Below are positions 18,696-27,669 of a DNA stretch of 42,509 bases, in pieces. Positions within the stretch are counted from its first letter, which is position 1. Each line of letters starts with the position of its first letter. Origin of the DNA: a bacterium. GTDB taxonomy: Bacteria > Patescibacteriota > Saccharimonadia > Saccharimonadales > OMJO01. The translations under genes and the position numbers were made by a program. The DNA is taken from the NCBI GenBank assembly GCA_900299395.1, contig OMJO01000015.1, forward strand, positions 1 to 42,509, written 5' to 3'. Below the pieces are notes generated by a model, which saw only the letters and a program-made list of their open reading frames with translations, ran no database searches and was not told the origin of the DNA.

Positions 18696-19259
18696 GTGAT
18701 AAAAGCCGTTATTTTTGATTACTTTGGCGTGATTAGCTCTGATGATTATTGGAAGTTTGTGCGCCATAATCGCGATCGTGCTTCAAAATTTCGTGACTAT
18801 GCCAGTGCTGTTAATAATGGCGAGATGCACTGGTCTGATTTTATAGAGAAGGTAGCCCAAGCGACCGGCACTGATGTTCAACGAGTCAATGAACTGTATG
18901 AGTCAGAACAGATTGATCCTCGGGTAGTGCATCTTATAACCGAATTGCATACTCAATACAAAACAGGGCTCATCACTAACGCCAATCACGAATTTATAGA
19001 CGAAATACTGCAAACAAATAATCTTAATAACATATTTGATACGGTTGTTGTGTCATCAAGGCTAGGGTACTCAAAACCAGATCCACGTATTTTCTCTGAG
19101 GCGTTAGAACGACTTGGAGTGTCGGCCGCGGAAACTGTATATTTTGATGATCTTTCGATGCACGTTGATGCAGCAAAAGCTCTCGGTATACAGGCGTTTG
19201 TGTACGAAAATTACGAGCAAGCCAAGAAGCAAATCGATAAAATATTATCTCAGTCTTGA
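18696..19259 (+). CDS. HAD-superfamily hydrolase
   Basis: IKAVIFDYFGVIS..GLITNANHEF..VVSSRLGYSKPDPRIF..YFDDLSMHVDAAKALG. Confidence 0.88.
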   Translation: MIKAVIFDYFGVISSDDYWKFVRHNRDRASKFRDYASAVNNGEMHWSDFIEKVAQATGTDVQRVNELYESEQIDPRVVHLITELHTQYKTGLITNANHEFIDEILQTNNLNNIFDTVVVSSRLGYSKPDPRIFSEALERLGVSAAETVYFDDLSMHVDAAKALGIQAFVYENYEQAKKQIDKILSQS

Positions 19260-19274
19260 TATATTGCTAATGCT

Positions 19275-19514
19275 TTAATGCCCAATGCGTATGCTCAATC
19301 GTTTATCTGTTTGGGCATGCTGTTGAAGCTGATGTAGTTCCATTCTGAGGCTACCCGCCAGAGCGGCACTAGGGACAGTAATAATTATGTCTTGGGGTCG
19401 GATGGTAACTGTGGGAGTGGTTTCGTATTTTTCTTGGATGTACTGTTTTATTAGTATTACTGCAGGCGGTTCTGCAAAGCGTTTATTCGGCAAGATATTC
19501 CCCAACTGATCCAT
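19275..19514 (-). CDS. Small protein, possibly DUF721/DciA-like
   Basis: MDQLGNILPNKRFAEPPAVILIKQYIQEKY..; start at 19514 supported by TACAAT 6 nt upstream. Family assignment tentative. Confidence 0.5.
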   Translation of the reverse strand: MDQLGNILPNKRFAEPPAVILIKQYIQEKYETTPTVTIRPQDIIITVPSAALAGSLRMELHQLQQHAQTDKRLSIRIGH

Positions 19515-19570
19515 GTGTGTATTGTACAGCACGTAAATATTACATGCATTGTCTGGGTTACAATGATAGT

Positions 19571-20446
19571 ATGCCTGAATTACCAGAGGTCGAAACAGTG
19601 CGTCGAGGTTTGTATGCTCGCATTATTGGTAAGCAGATCTCGCGTGTCTGGCATGACACAGAGAAAAACTTTCCGAATAGTGAAGCGGATGTACGACAGT
19701 TTGTGGTAGGTGCATCAGTGCTTGATGTGCGTCGTCGTGCCAAAGTTCTGATGATAGATCTCGATAGCAATTATACGCTCGTCGTGCACTTGAAAATGAC
19801 AGGGCAAATAGTATACCGGAGTGAGAAGGATCAGTTTGGAGCAGGGCATCCGAACGATAGTTTGGTAGGCGAACTGCCGGATAGGTCAACGAGGGTGGCT
19901 ATACATTTTTTTGATAAAAGCGTTCTGTATTTCAATGATCAACGAAAGTTTGGTTGGATGCTTCTTTTGCCATCCGTACAATTGACTGACATTGATTTCT
20001 TTAAAGCAGTTGGGCCTGAGCCTTTGGCAGCTGACTTCACGAAAACGAATTTCAGACAACGACTCCAGCGTCGCCTAAATAGCAACATAAAAGCGACCTT
20101 GCTGGACCAGGGCGTTATCGCAGGCATAGGCAATATTTATGCCGATGAGAGCTTGTGGGGTGCCAAGATTCACCCCAATACGCTCGTAAAAAACATTGGT
20201 GACAAGCAGCTGAACACATTATTTACCGAACTGCAGTACGTGCTTACTCTGGCAATTGAAAAGGGCGGTTCGACAGACAAGAATTATGTGAATGCAGAAG
20301 GTAAGCGGGGAAGTTATCTGAGCTTTGCTCGGGTCTTTCGTCGTGAAGGTAAAACGTGCCCTCGTTGTGGTACTACCATAGAAAAGATACGGGTTGCGGG
20401 TCGCGGGACGCATATCTGTCCTCAGTGTCAAAAGGTGGTGGAATGA
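19571..20446 (+). CDS. mutM: Formamidopyrimidine-DNA glycosylase
   Basis: MPELPEVETVRRGL..; GVIAGIGNIYADE; C-terminal zinc finger CPRCGTTIEKIRVAGRGTHICPQCQ. Confidence 0.97.
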   Translation: MPELPEVETVRRGLYARIIGKQISRVWHDTEKNFPNSEADVRQFVVGASVLDVRRRAKVLMIDLDSNYTLVVHLKMTGQIVYRSEKDQFGAGHPNDSLVGELPDRSTRVAIHFFDKSVLYFNDQRKFGWMLLLPSVQLTDIDFFKAVGPEPLAADFTKTNFRQRLQRRLNSNIKATLLDQGVIAGIGNIYADESLWGAKIHPNTLVKNIGDKQLNTLFTELQYVLTLAIEKGGSTDKNYVNAEGKRGSYLSFARVFRREGKTCPRCGTTIEKIRVAGRGTHICPQCQKVVE

Positions 20447-21369
20447 TTACGGTACTCACCGGTGATAATCTCTACGAGTTAAACAGACAATTGCACAAGC
20501 GTGTTGAATCGTTTGTGAGTGAGTATGGGGATCTTGCCGTTGAAAAAGTCGATGGCGAAGAGGCAACGTATGACGCAATGCTTGGCGCAATAGAGAGTCA
20601 ACCATTTTTGGCAGCCCGTAAACTCGTAGTTTTACGACGACCGAGCGTAAACAAGCAGTTCACCGAGAATATTGAATATGTCGCAGAGCGCTGCGCCGAA
20701 TCAAACGAAGTTATCATATTTGAGCCAAAACTTGATAAGCGGACCAGCTATTACAAACAGTTAAAAAAGTTGGGGAATTTCAATGAATACTCCCAGAGTG
20801 ATACAAGGGATTTGCCCAGTTGGATTGCCCAGTACGTCAAACACGAAGGTGGAATGATTAGCTTTACGGATGCTCGATATCTGGTTGACAGAGTAGGGCC
20901 AAATCAACAGCTTTTAGCGCGTGAGCTTGATAAGCTTATGGTGTACGATCCACAGATCACACGACAGAGTATCGAATTATTGTGTGAGCCGACACCGCAA
21001 AGTACCATCTTTCAGCTACTTGATGCTGCCTTTGCCGGGGATGCAAAGCGGGCCATAGCACTGTATGAAGATCAGCGTCGTCAACGTGTAGAGCCATTAG
21101 CAATCATTGGTATGGTTACCTGGCAACTACACCTACTGTCGGTGGTTAAGGCGGCAAGAGATCAAGACAGCAATCTCATCGCAAAAGATGCCAAGGCTAG
21201 CCCGTATGTTATCCAGAAGACTAAGCGCATCGCGGATGGTCTGACTTTGGCACAGGTACGCTCACTAGTCACCCAAGTGGCTGATGCAGATGAAAAAATG
21301 AAAACCACTGCCGTTGATGCCGATATGGTCATGACTGGTTTGATAATTCGTATAGCACAGATGATATAA
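20443..21369 (+). CDS. holA: DNA polymerase III delta subunit
   Basis: MITVLTGDNLYELNRQL..; HolA-like architecture; ATGA overlap with mutM. Confidence 0.85.
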   Translation: MITVLTGDNLYELNRQLHKRVESFVSEYGDLAVEKVDGEEATYDAMLGAIESQPFLAARKLVVLRRPSVNKQFTENIEYVAERCAESNEVIIFEPKLDKRTSYYKQLKKLGNFNEYSQSDTRDLPSWIAQYVKHEGGMISFTDARYLVDRVGPNQQLLARELDKLMVYDPQITRQSIELLCEPTPQSTIFQLLDAAFAGDAKRAIALYEDQRRQRVEPLAIIGMVTWQLHLLSVVKAARDQDSNLIAKDAKASPYVIQKTKRIADGLTLAQVRSLVTQVADADEKMKTTAVDADMVMTGLIIRIAQMI

Positions 21370-21393
21370 AAAACCGCTCAAAACGAGCGGTTT
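21364..21393 (-). terminator. Intrinsic terminator of rpsT
   Basis: AAACCGCTC-AAAAC-GAGCGGTTT with a T-run on the minus strand. Confidence 0.75.
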
Positions 21394-21413
21394 ATGTAAC
21401 GACTCCGCCGCCG

Positions 21414-21746
21414 CTATTTTTTTGTTGTTTTCTTTGCAGGAGCTTTTTGGGCTGCTGGTTTTTTGGCAACAGCTTTCTTTACGACTGGCTTCGCACCTGC
21501 AGCCTTCGCTTTTGCGGCAAGCTGACGTTGCTTGCGGGCTACCTTGTTTTTGTGCATTACGCCTTTTTTGGCTGCTGTGTCGAGTGCACTTTGTGCTTTG
21601 CGCTGTGCGTCACTGGCTTTGCTTGAGCCAAGAGCAGCAGAGAAGGCTTTGATAGCAGTACGAAGTGTACGCTTTGTTTTAACGTTTCGAACGGTCGCTT
21701 TACGAGCGACACGAACGCGCTTTTTGGCTGATTTGATAATCGGCAT
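21414..21746 (-). CDS. rpsT: 30S ribosomal protein S20 (bS20)
   Basis: MPIIKSAKKRVRVARKATVRNVKTKRTLRTAIKAF..; AK-rich C-terminal tail. Confidence 0.93.
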   Translation of the reverse strand: MPIIKSAKKRVRVARKATVRNVKTKRTLRTAIKAFSAALGSSKASDAQRKAQSALDTAAKKGVMHKNKVARKQRQLAAKAKAAGAKPVVKKAVAKKPAAQKAPAKKTTKK

Positions 21747-21912
21747 GTGATCCTCTTACTTAGGTTAAGTTGATGAATTATCGTCACTGAATATACCGTA
21801 AAACCACCGGTGTTGTAAAGAGTAATACACTCCCGGCCGGTGAACGAGGATAAAAATATGGACAAGCTTGTGCTTATATGGTAGGCTGACCCCTAGAGGA
21901 TAAAAAACAAAA

Positions 21913-23571
21913 ATGGAAAATCCTGGAAGCCTCAAACAACAGATAGCTTCTCGCTTGAAAGAAGCCAATAATGTATTGGTTACGGTCAGCAATAATCCGT
22001 CTGTCGACCAGTTGGCCGCGGCAATTGGCCTCACGCTATTGCTAAACAAAATGGGAAAACACGCCACCGCTGTATTTAGCGGGCAAGTACCGTCGACAAT
22101 TGAGTTCCTCGAGCCTGATAAAACCATCGAGAAGAACACTGATTCTCTCAGGGATTTCATAATTGCGCTCGATAAAGCCAAAGCCGATAAACTGCGTTAT
22201 AAAGTAGAAGACAAGCTCGTAAAGATATTTATTACCCCGTATCGTACGTCACTCAGTGATAAAGACCTGGAATTTAGCCAGGGCGACTTCAATGTAGACG
22301 TTGTAATTGCTCTGGGCGTTAAGCAGCGAGAACAGCTTGACCAGGCGATTATCGCCCATGGACGTATTTTGCACGATGCGACGGTTATCTCGGTCAATAC
22401 GAAAGATAACGGTGATTTGGGTACGCTCAATCTGGTAGAAAACACGGCGAGTAGTTTGTGTGAAATCGTTGTATCTATCGCTGATCTTATGCAGAGCGCC
22501 AATATGCTTGATGGACAGATGGCAACGGCGTTCTTGACGGGGATTGTTGCTGAAACCGACCGTTTCCGTAACGCCAAGACTTCTCCTGAAGCCATGAGTG
22601 CTGGCTCCAAACTAATGCAAGCCGGTGCCAACCAACAACTCATCGCCGATAAATTGGAAGAAGCTGAGAAAAAAGATATCCCAACCGATAAGCCAGCTTC
22701 AGTAGCGCAAGCTGCCCAGGCCAAGCCAACTGCCAAAGACGGATCCTTACAAATCAACCATGAAACCAAGCCGAAACCTTTGCCACCGATTAACCTTAAG
22801 GTTGACGACGAAGAAGAGCAGAGTGATGTCGAACAAATTGACATCGACGAACATGGCACACTTATGACTGCCAAGGAACGTGAAGAGGCGGCGAAGCAAA
22901 ATGTTGCCAAACCAGGGGATCCTAAAATCGTACTAAATCCACCTGCGCTCGGTGGCACACTGACAGCAAATAGTCGTCCCGAAAGACTAGACCCAAGTAC
23001 TGACCCCATGACATTGCCAGCAGTACAGGGGCCACTACTTGACCATGCTGACACGCCGGTAGATGAAAAAGAGAAGACTGCCGACGAAGCCCCAATATCA
23101 AAAGAACAAGCAATGGAAGATACCCGCAAACAAACACTGACAGATCTTGAGAAGTTTGTTGGTAGTCCACACTTGAAACAAGAAGCTCCCTCTGCCGGTG
23201 CTCCTGTGGAAGGCCCAGCCGATCATGTAGTACAGGCTAAACAAGCAGTTGATTCTGCCCGAGATGCCGTGAACCAAGCTATCAGTAGTTCTGCCACGAC
23301 ACCGCTAGAGCCCATTGCCGCCCTAAATGCCAACCCGGTCAATATCGGCCTCGAACATAGACAGGACGTTGAGAGCCCAGGGGGTTTTCCGCAAATGTCA
23401 GTTGATGCCACAAGCGGCAAGCCGCAATTTGGCATACCAGAGAACCTTATTCCAAAATCTGTTCCTACCGATGAAACGGCCGCCCCTGGCACTCCTGGGG
23501 CGCCTCCTCCAGTGCCGCCACCTATGATGCCGCCAGGAATCGGTGGTTCATCTGGCCAAACACCACTCTAG
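21913..23571 (+). CDS. DHH-family-like protein with degenerate active site and long Pro/Ala-rich tail
   Basis: SNNPSVDQLAAAIGL; ISVNTKDNGDLGTLNLVENTASSLCEIV (DHH position reads VNT); GIVAETDRFRN; low-complexity C-terminus. Confidence 0.75.
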   Translation: MENPGSLKQQIASRLKEANNVLVTVSNNPSVDQLAAAIGLTLLLNKMGKHATAVFSGQVPSTIEFLEPDKTIEKNTDSLRDFIIALDKAKADKLRYKVEDKLVKIFITPYRTSLSDKDLEFSQGDFNVDVVIALGVKQREQLDQAIIAHGRILHDATVISVNTKDNGDLGTLNLVENTASSLCEIVVSIADLMQSANMLDGQMATAFLTGIVAETDRFRNAKTSPEAMSAGSKLMQAGANQQLIADKLEEAEKKDIPTDKPASVAQAAQAKPTAKDGSLQINHETKPKPLPPINLKVDDEEEQSDVEQIDIDEHGTLMTAKEREEAAKQNVAKPGDPKIVLNPPALGGTLTANSRPERLDPSTDPMTLPAVQGPLLDHADTPVDEKEKTADEAPISKEQAMEDTRKQTLTDLEKFVGSPHLKQEAPSAGAPVEGPADHVVQAKQAVDSARDAVNQAISSSATTPLEPIAALNANPVNIGLEHRQDVESPGGFPQMSVDATSGKPQFGIPENLIPKSVPTDETAAPGTPGAPPPVPPPMMPPGIGGSSGQTPL

Positions 23572-23597
23572 TGGGTGAATACGGTATAGTGTAGCCC

Positions 23598-24296
23598 ATG
23601 AACGGCTATGTGCTTATAGATAAACCCAAGGGATGGACCTCTTTTGATGTGGTGAACAAAGTCCGGCATCTCATACAAAATTCTGGTTTCAATCGAACGA
23701 ATAAAAAACGCTTTCCGGTAGGGCACACAGGGACGCTCGACCCACTCGCAACCGGTTTATTGGTGATTCTCATGGGCGACTATACTAAACGTGCTCCTGG
23801 GCTGACCAAGCTGGATAAGACCTACCAAGTTACCATGCATCTGGGGCGTACAAGCTCTACTGGAGACGCTGAAGGAGTTTTATCCGCTGGATCTACCCAC
23901 CAACCGGCGAAAGAAGAGATGCTGGCTGTGACAAAGCAGTTTGTGGGCGAAATCGAGCAAGTGCCTCCCGTATTTTCTGCCATCAAAATAGACGGCAAGC
24001 GTGCCTATCAGTTAGCTCGAGAAGGAAAAGATGTTACCATGGAGCCCCGAAAGGTAAAAATCTACGAAATAACAGAGGTGGAATATACGTATCCATCAGT
24101 ACGTTTTATCGCTAGGGTATCAAGTGGCACCTACATTCGCTCTCTGGTGCAAGACATCGGTGAAGTACTCAAAACGGGTGCATATATGACTGATCTGCGT
24201 CGTACCGCAGTCGGTGACTTTGATATAACAAAGGCTATCAGCGTTGAATCGCTCAGCGCCGAGCAATTGTACAACCATGCACAAACACTTGATTAA
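23598..24296 (+). CDS. truB: tRNA pseudouridine(55) synthase
   Basis: GYVLIDKPKGWTSFDVVNKVR..VGHTGTLDPLATGLL..PPVFSAIKIDGKRAYQLAREG. Confidence 0.96.
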   Translation: MNGYVLIDKPKGWTSFDVVNKVRHLIQNSGFNRTNKKRFPVGHTGTLDPLATGLLVILMGDYTKRAPGLTKLDKTYQVTMHLGRTSSTGDAEGVLSAGSTHQPAKEEMLAVTKQFVGEIEQVPPVFSAIKIDGKRAYQLAREGKDVTMEPRKVKIYEITEVEYTYPSVRFIARVSSGTYIRSLVQDIGEVLKTGAYMTDLRRTAVGDFDITKAISVESLSAEQLYNHAQTLD

Positions 24297-24317
24297 CAGG
24301 AGTAACTGTGGTACTAT
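24289..24317 (+). promoter_or_regulatory. Promoter of rpsO, TTGATT-N17-TACTAT
   Basis: 17-bp spacing, ATG 9 nt after -10. Confidence 0.55.
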
Positions 24318-24326
24318 TGGCCACAG

Positions 24327-24593
24327 ATGATTACTAGTGAGAAAAAACAGGCAGTTATTGCTGACTTGGCCTCTGCCAAGAACGACACCGGTTCACCGGC
24401 CGTTCAGGTTGGTATTTTGACGAAGCGCATCGAGGAACTGACTGCTCACCTAAAGGCAAACAAGCATGATTTTGCTGCGCGCCGCGGGTTGTTGCAGATG
24501 GTTGGTAAGCGTAAGCGTTTGCTCAAGTACTTGGCAGAGCAAGATGGTAAAGCGTATCTTGCCTTAGTCAAAAAACTCGGTCTTCGTAAGTAA
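24327..24593 (+). CDS. rpsO: 30S ribosomal protein S15 (uS15)
   Basis: TGSPAVQVGILTKRIEELTAHLKANKHDFAARRGLLQMVGKRKRLLKYL. Confidence 0.97.
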   Translation: MITSEKKQAVIADLASAKNDTGSPAVQVGILTKRIEELTAHLKANKHDFAARRGLLQMVGKRKRLLKYLAEQDGKAYLALVKKLGLRK

Positions 24594-24610
24594 TTTGCAT
24601 AGACTACAGC

Positions 24611-24632
24611 CTGCTTAATACAAGCAGGCAAG
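24611..24632 (+). promoter_or_regulatory. Hairpin in the rpsO-pnp intergenic region
   Basis: GCCTGCTT-aatac-AAGCAGGC; no T-tract. Confidence 0.55.
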
Positions 24633-24747
24633 CTTGTGCACATTAACGAACGGACGATTTCGTCGTGGAGACCAGATATATGGCAGTTTCGGCACAAGTT
24701 AGCTGTATATTTGCACCCTGCGACGAACCATCCAGGAAGGTGACTAT

Positions 24748-26886
24748 ATGAGTCAAACCATCAATCCATTTGGTAAAAAATTAATCACTGTCGAGACAGA
24801 ACTGTGTGGACGCACACTGACGCTCGAAGTTAACCGTGTCGGTTTTCGAAGTACGGCCGCTGTTATTGCACGGTACGGAGAAACCGTTGTACTCGGCACA
24901 GCTATGGTAAGCCCCAAGCAAATCATGGGGATGGACTATTTTCCGCTGAGTATTGATTATGAAGAAAAATTTTATGCAGCTGGGAAGATTAGTGGCAGCC
25001 GTTTCATCAAGCGCGAGGGTCGTCCATCAGAGGACGCCATCCTGATCGGACGTCTGATTGACCGTCCTATTCGTCCGTTGTGGCCAAAAGGCTATCGGCG
25101 TGAGGTTCAGGGTGTGGCAACAGTTTTAAGTATGGACCCTGCTTTCCGTCCAGACATGGTCGCTATGATCGCTATGAGCGCAGCCTTTATGCTGACCGGA
25201 GCACCATTTGATGGCCCTGTGGCGGGACTTCGTGTCGGGTTAGTCGACGGTAAGTTGACCGCTTTCCCAACGCCCGAACAGCTCAACGATGGGCCACTTG
25301 ACCTCGTGGTAGCAGGTACCAAAGATGCCATCATGATGGTGGAAGCTGGTGCCAATGAAGTCTCAGAAGATGAAATAGCCGATGCTTTAGCCTTTGCACA
25401 TAAGGCCATGCAGCCAGCTATCAAAATTCAGGAAGAGTTGGTCAAAAAAGTAGGCGTGACGAAGCAAGAGTACGAGCTTGTCTTACCAAACGACGATGTC
25501 CAGAAGGCTATGGACGAGTGGGTCAAAGATAAGCTTGGTAATGCACTGCGTGCACCATATCCAGAGCGTAATGAGCTGATTGCCACGTTGCGTGATGAGA
25601 TGCACAAACACTTCGAAAATGAGATCGGTGAAGAGAATTACGCCGAGGTCATGACCGAGTATGAAGAGGCATTAACCATGGCGCTTCATAAGGACGTTCG
25701 TGCCGGTATTGTCAAAGACGGCAAGCGACCTGACGGACGCAAGCTTAATGAGGTTCGACCATTGTCTAGTGAAGTGTCACTGCTGCCACGAGCACATGGC
25801 TCCAGTCTCTTTACGCGGGGGATGACCCAAGCCCTTAACATCGTGACTCTCGCACCGTTATCGTATGCACAGCTTATAGATACTATGGAGCGAGACGTCC
25901 AGAAGCGCTATATGCACCACTACAATGCCCCTGGGTATACTGTTGGTGAAGTGAAGCGTCTGGGTAGCCCCGGCCGTCGTGAAATTGGCCACAGTGCGCT
26001 GGCGGAGCGAGCTTTGCTACCCGTAATTCCCACGGAAGCAGATTTCCCGTACACCATTCGTAGTGTCACTGAAATCATGAGCCAGAATGGTAGTACCAGC
26101 ATGGCCGCTACCTGTTCTAGCTGTTTGGCGCTTATGGACGCTGGTGTACCAATTACGCGACCGGTAAGCGGCATCGCAATGGGCCTTATGATGGATGGCG
26201 ACAAGCCGTACATCCTGAGTGATATTGCTGACGCCGAAGACTTTGCTGGTGACATGGACTTCAAAGTGACGGGTACTGAGAAGGGTATCACGGCGCTACA
26301 GATGGACATGAAGGTTCATGGACTAAGTGTCGATATTCTGAAAGAAGCTCTACAGCAGGGCAAGGAAGGCCGCAAGTTCATCCTTGACCACATGTTGAGC
26401 GTCATCAAGGCACCACGAGGTGAGATGAGCCCATACGCACCGCGCGTTGAGGCAATTAGCATCAATCCGGACAAGATTCGCGAAGTAATCGGTAAGGGTG
26501 GTGAGACCATTCAGAAGATTACGGCCGAAACTGGTACTGAGATTGATATTAAAGACGACGGAACTGTTATGATTGCTAGCCCAGACGGCGATAGCATCAA
26601 CAAAGCCAAACAGTGGATCGAGAACATTGTGGCCGAGCCGGAAGTGGGCAGAGTCTATGAAAATTGCCGTGTTGTGAGCGTGCTCGACTTTGGTGCCTTC
26701 GTAGAAATCTTGCCAGGCAAAGAGGGCTTGGTGCACGTCAGTGAGATGAGCGAAGAGCGGGTAAACAAACCGAGCGATGTGGTGAAGGAAGGCGATACAG
26801 TCACCGTAAAGTTAGTGGCTATTGATGACCGTGGTCGGCTCAACCTCAGCATGAAGGCCGCTGTACGGGAGAAAAATAATGGCTAA
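24748..26886 (+). CDS. pnp: Polyribonucleotide nucleotidyltransferase (PNPase)
   Basis: Two RNase PH domains, KH (IREVIGKGGETIQKI) and S1 (GKEGLVHVSEMSEERV). Confidence 0.98.
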   Translation: MSQTINPFGKKLITVETELCGRTLTLEVNRVGFRSTAAVIARYGETVVLGTAMVSPKQIMGMDYFPLSIDYEEKFYAAGKISGSRFIKREGRPSEDAILIGRLIDRPIRPLWPKGYRREVQGVATVLSMDPAFRPDMVAMIAMSAAFMLTGAPFDGPVAGLRVGLVDGKLTAFPTPEQLNDGPLDLVVAGTKDAIMMVEAGANEVSEDEIADALAFAHKAMQPAIKIQEELVKKVGVTKQEYELVLPNDDVQKAMDEWVKDKLGNALRAPYPERNELIATLRDEMHKHFENEIGEENYAEVMTEYEEALTMALHKDVRAGIVKDGKRPDGRKLNEVRPLSSEVSLLPRAHGSSLFTRGMTQALNIVTLAPLSYAQLIDTMERDVQKRYMHHYNAPGYTVGEVKRLGSPGRREIGHSALAERALLPVIPTEADFPYTIRSVTEIMSQNGSTSMAATCSSCLALMDAGVPITRPVSGIAMGLMMDGDKPYILSDIADAEDFAGDMDFKVTGTEKGITALQMDMKVHGLSVDILKEALQQGKEGRKFILDHMLSVIKAPRGEMSPYAPRVEAISINPDKIREVIGKGGETIQKITAETGTEIDIKDDGTVMIASPDGDSINKAKQWIENIVAEPEVGRVYENCRVVSVLDFGAFVEILPGKEGLVHVSEMSEERVNKPSDVVKEGDTVTVKLVAIDDRGRLNLSMKAAVREKNNG

Positions 26887-27082
26887 AGTTGTCGAGCACC
26901 TGCAAAGCCCACAGACGTTATTTCTGATGGGCGTGGTGGGGTTGGTGCTGGCATACGCCATGGCCACTAGGGCTATCGATACCGGTAGTCTTGGGCAGTA
27001 CGGACTGACGTTTTTGCTCTTGTTCCTGAGCATTAACGTCTTTATACGCGCAGGCCGAAGTTTTAAAAATGACAAGCAGTAA
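26879..27082 (+). CDS. Small hypothetical membrane protein
   Basis: 67 aa, two TM-like segments; overlaps both neighbours. Confidence 0.6.
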   Translation: MAKVVEHLQSPQTLFLMGVVGLVLAYAMATRAIDTGSLGQYGLTFLLLFLSINVFIRAGRSFKNDKQ

Positions 27083-27641
27083 ACAACAACGTCTTGACCA
27101 GATTAAGGCAGATATCGTCGCAAAACATATCTGCCCAGACCTGGCCAAAACCGCGACACAGTTGGTATTTGGTGATGGGAATCCAGATGCAGACATAGTC
27201 TTTATCGGTGAGGCGCCAGGGAAGAATGAAGATTTACAGGGCAAGCCGTTTGTCGGCGCTGCTGGTAAATTTTTGGACGAGATGCTCCAGTCGATTAATC
27301 TGGAGCGAACGGATGTGTACATTACCAATATCGTAAAGTATCGACCACCCAATAATCGCGATCCACTTCCAGAGGAAAAAGATGCGTTTCTGCCATATTT
27401 AGAGGAACAACTGGCAGTAATACAGCCTAAATTAGTGGTAACGCTGGGTCGCCATAGCATGAACTGCTTTTTGCCTCAGCTGCAGATTTCTGCGGTGCAT
27501 GGACAACCAAAGTGGTTCAAAGGACAGGTGTACTTGCCACTATTTCACCCTGCAGCTGCGCTGTATAACGGGGGGCTACGGGCAACGTTATTAGAAGACT
27601 TTGCGAACATCCCAACTATCCTCACACAAATTGAACACTAA
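27069..27641 (+). CDS. Uracil-DNA glycosylase, family-4-like without Fe-S cysteines
   Basis: [63 protein letters not shown]. Confidence 0.92.
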   Translation: MTSSKQQRLDQIKADIVAKHICPDLAKTATQLVFGDGNPDADIVFIGEAPGKNEDLQGKPFVGAAGKFLDEMLQSINLERTDVYITNIVKYRPPNNRDPLPEEKDAFLPYLEEQLAVIQPKLVVTLGRHSMNCFLPQLQISAVHGQPKWFKGQVYLPLFHPAAALYNGGLRATLLEDFANIPTILTQIEH

Positions 27642-27669
27642 TATTTCTCTTCTAATAGAAAGGAAGAAA

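Noticed and set aside
22197-23129. Long antisense ORF (310 aa, minus) opposite the DHH-like gene
   Set aside because: Ser/Leu-rich translation with no recognisable domain, fully opposite a well-supported coding frame; treated as a shadow ORF, like the other antisense entries in the track.
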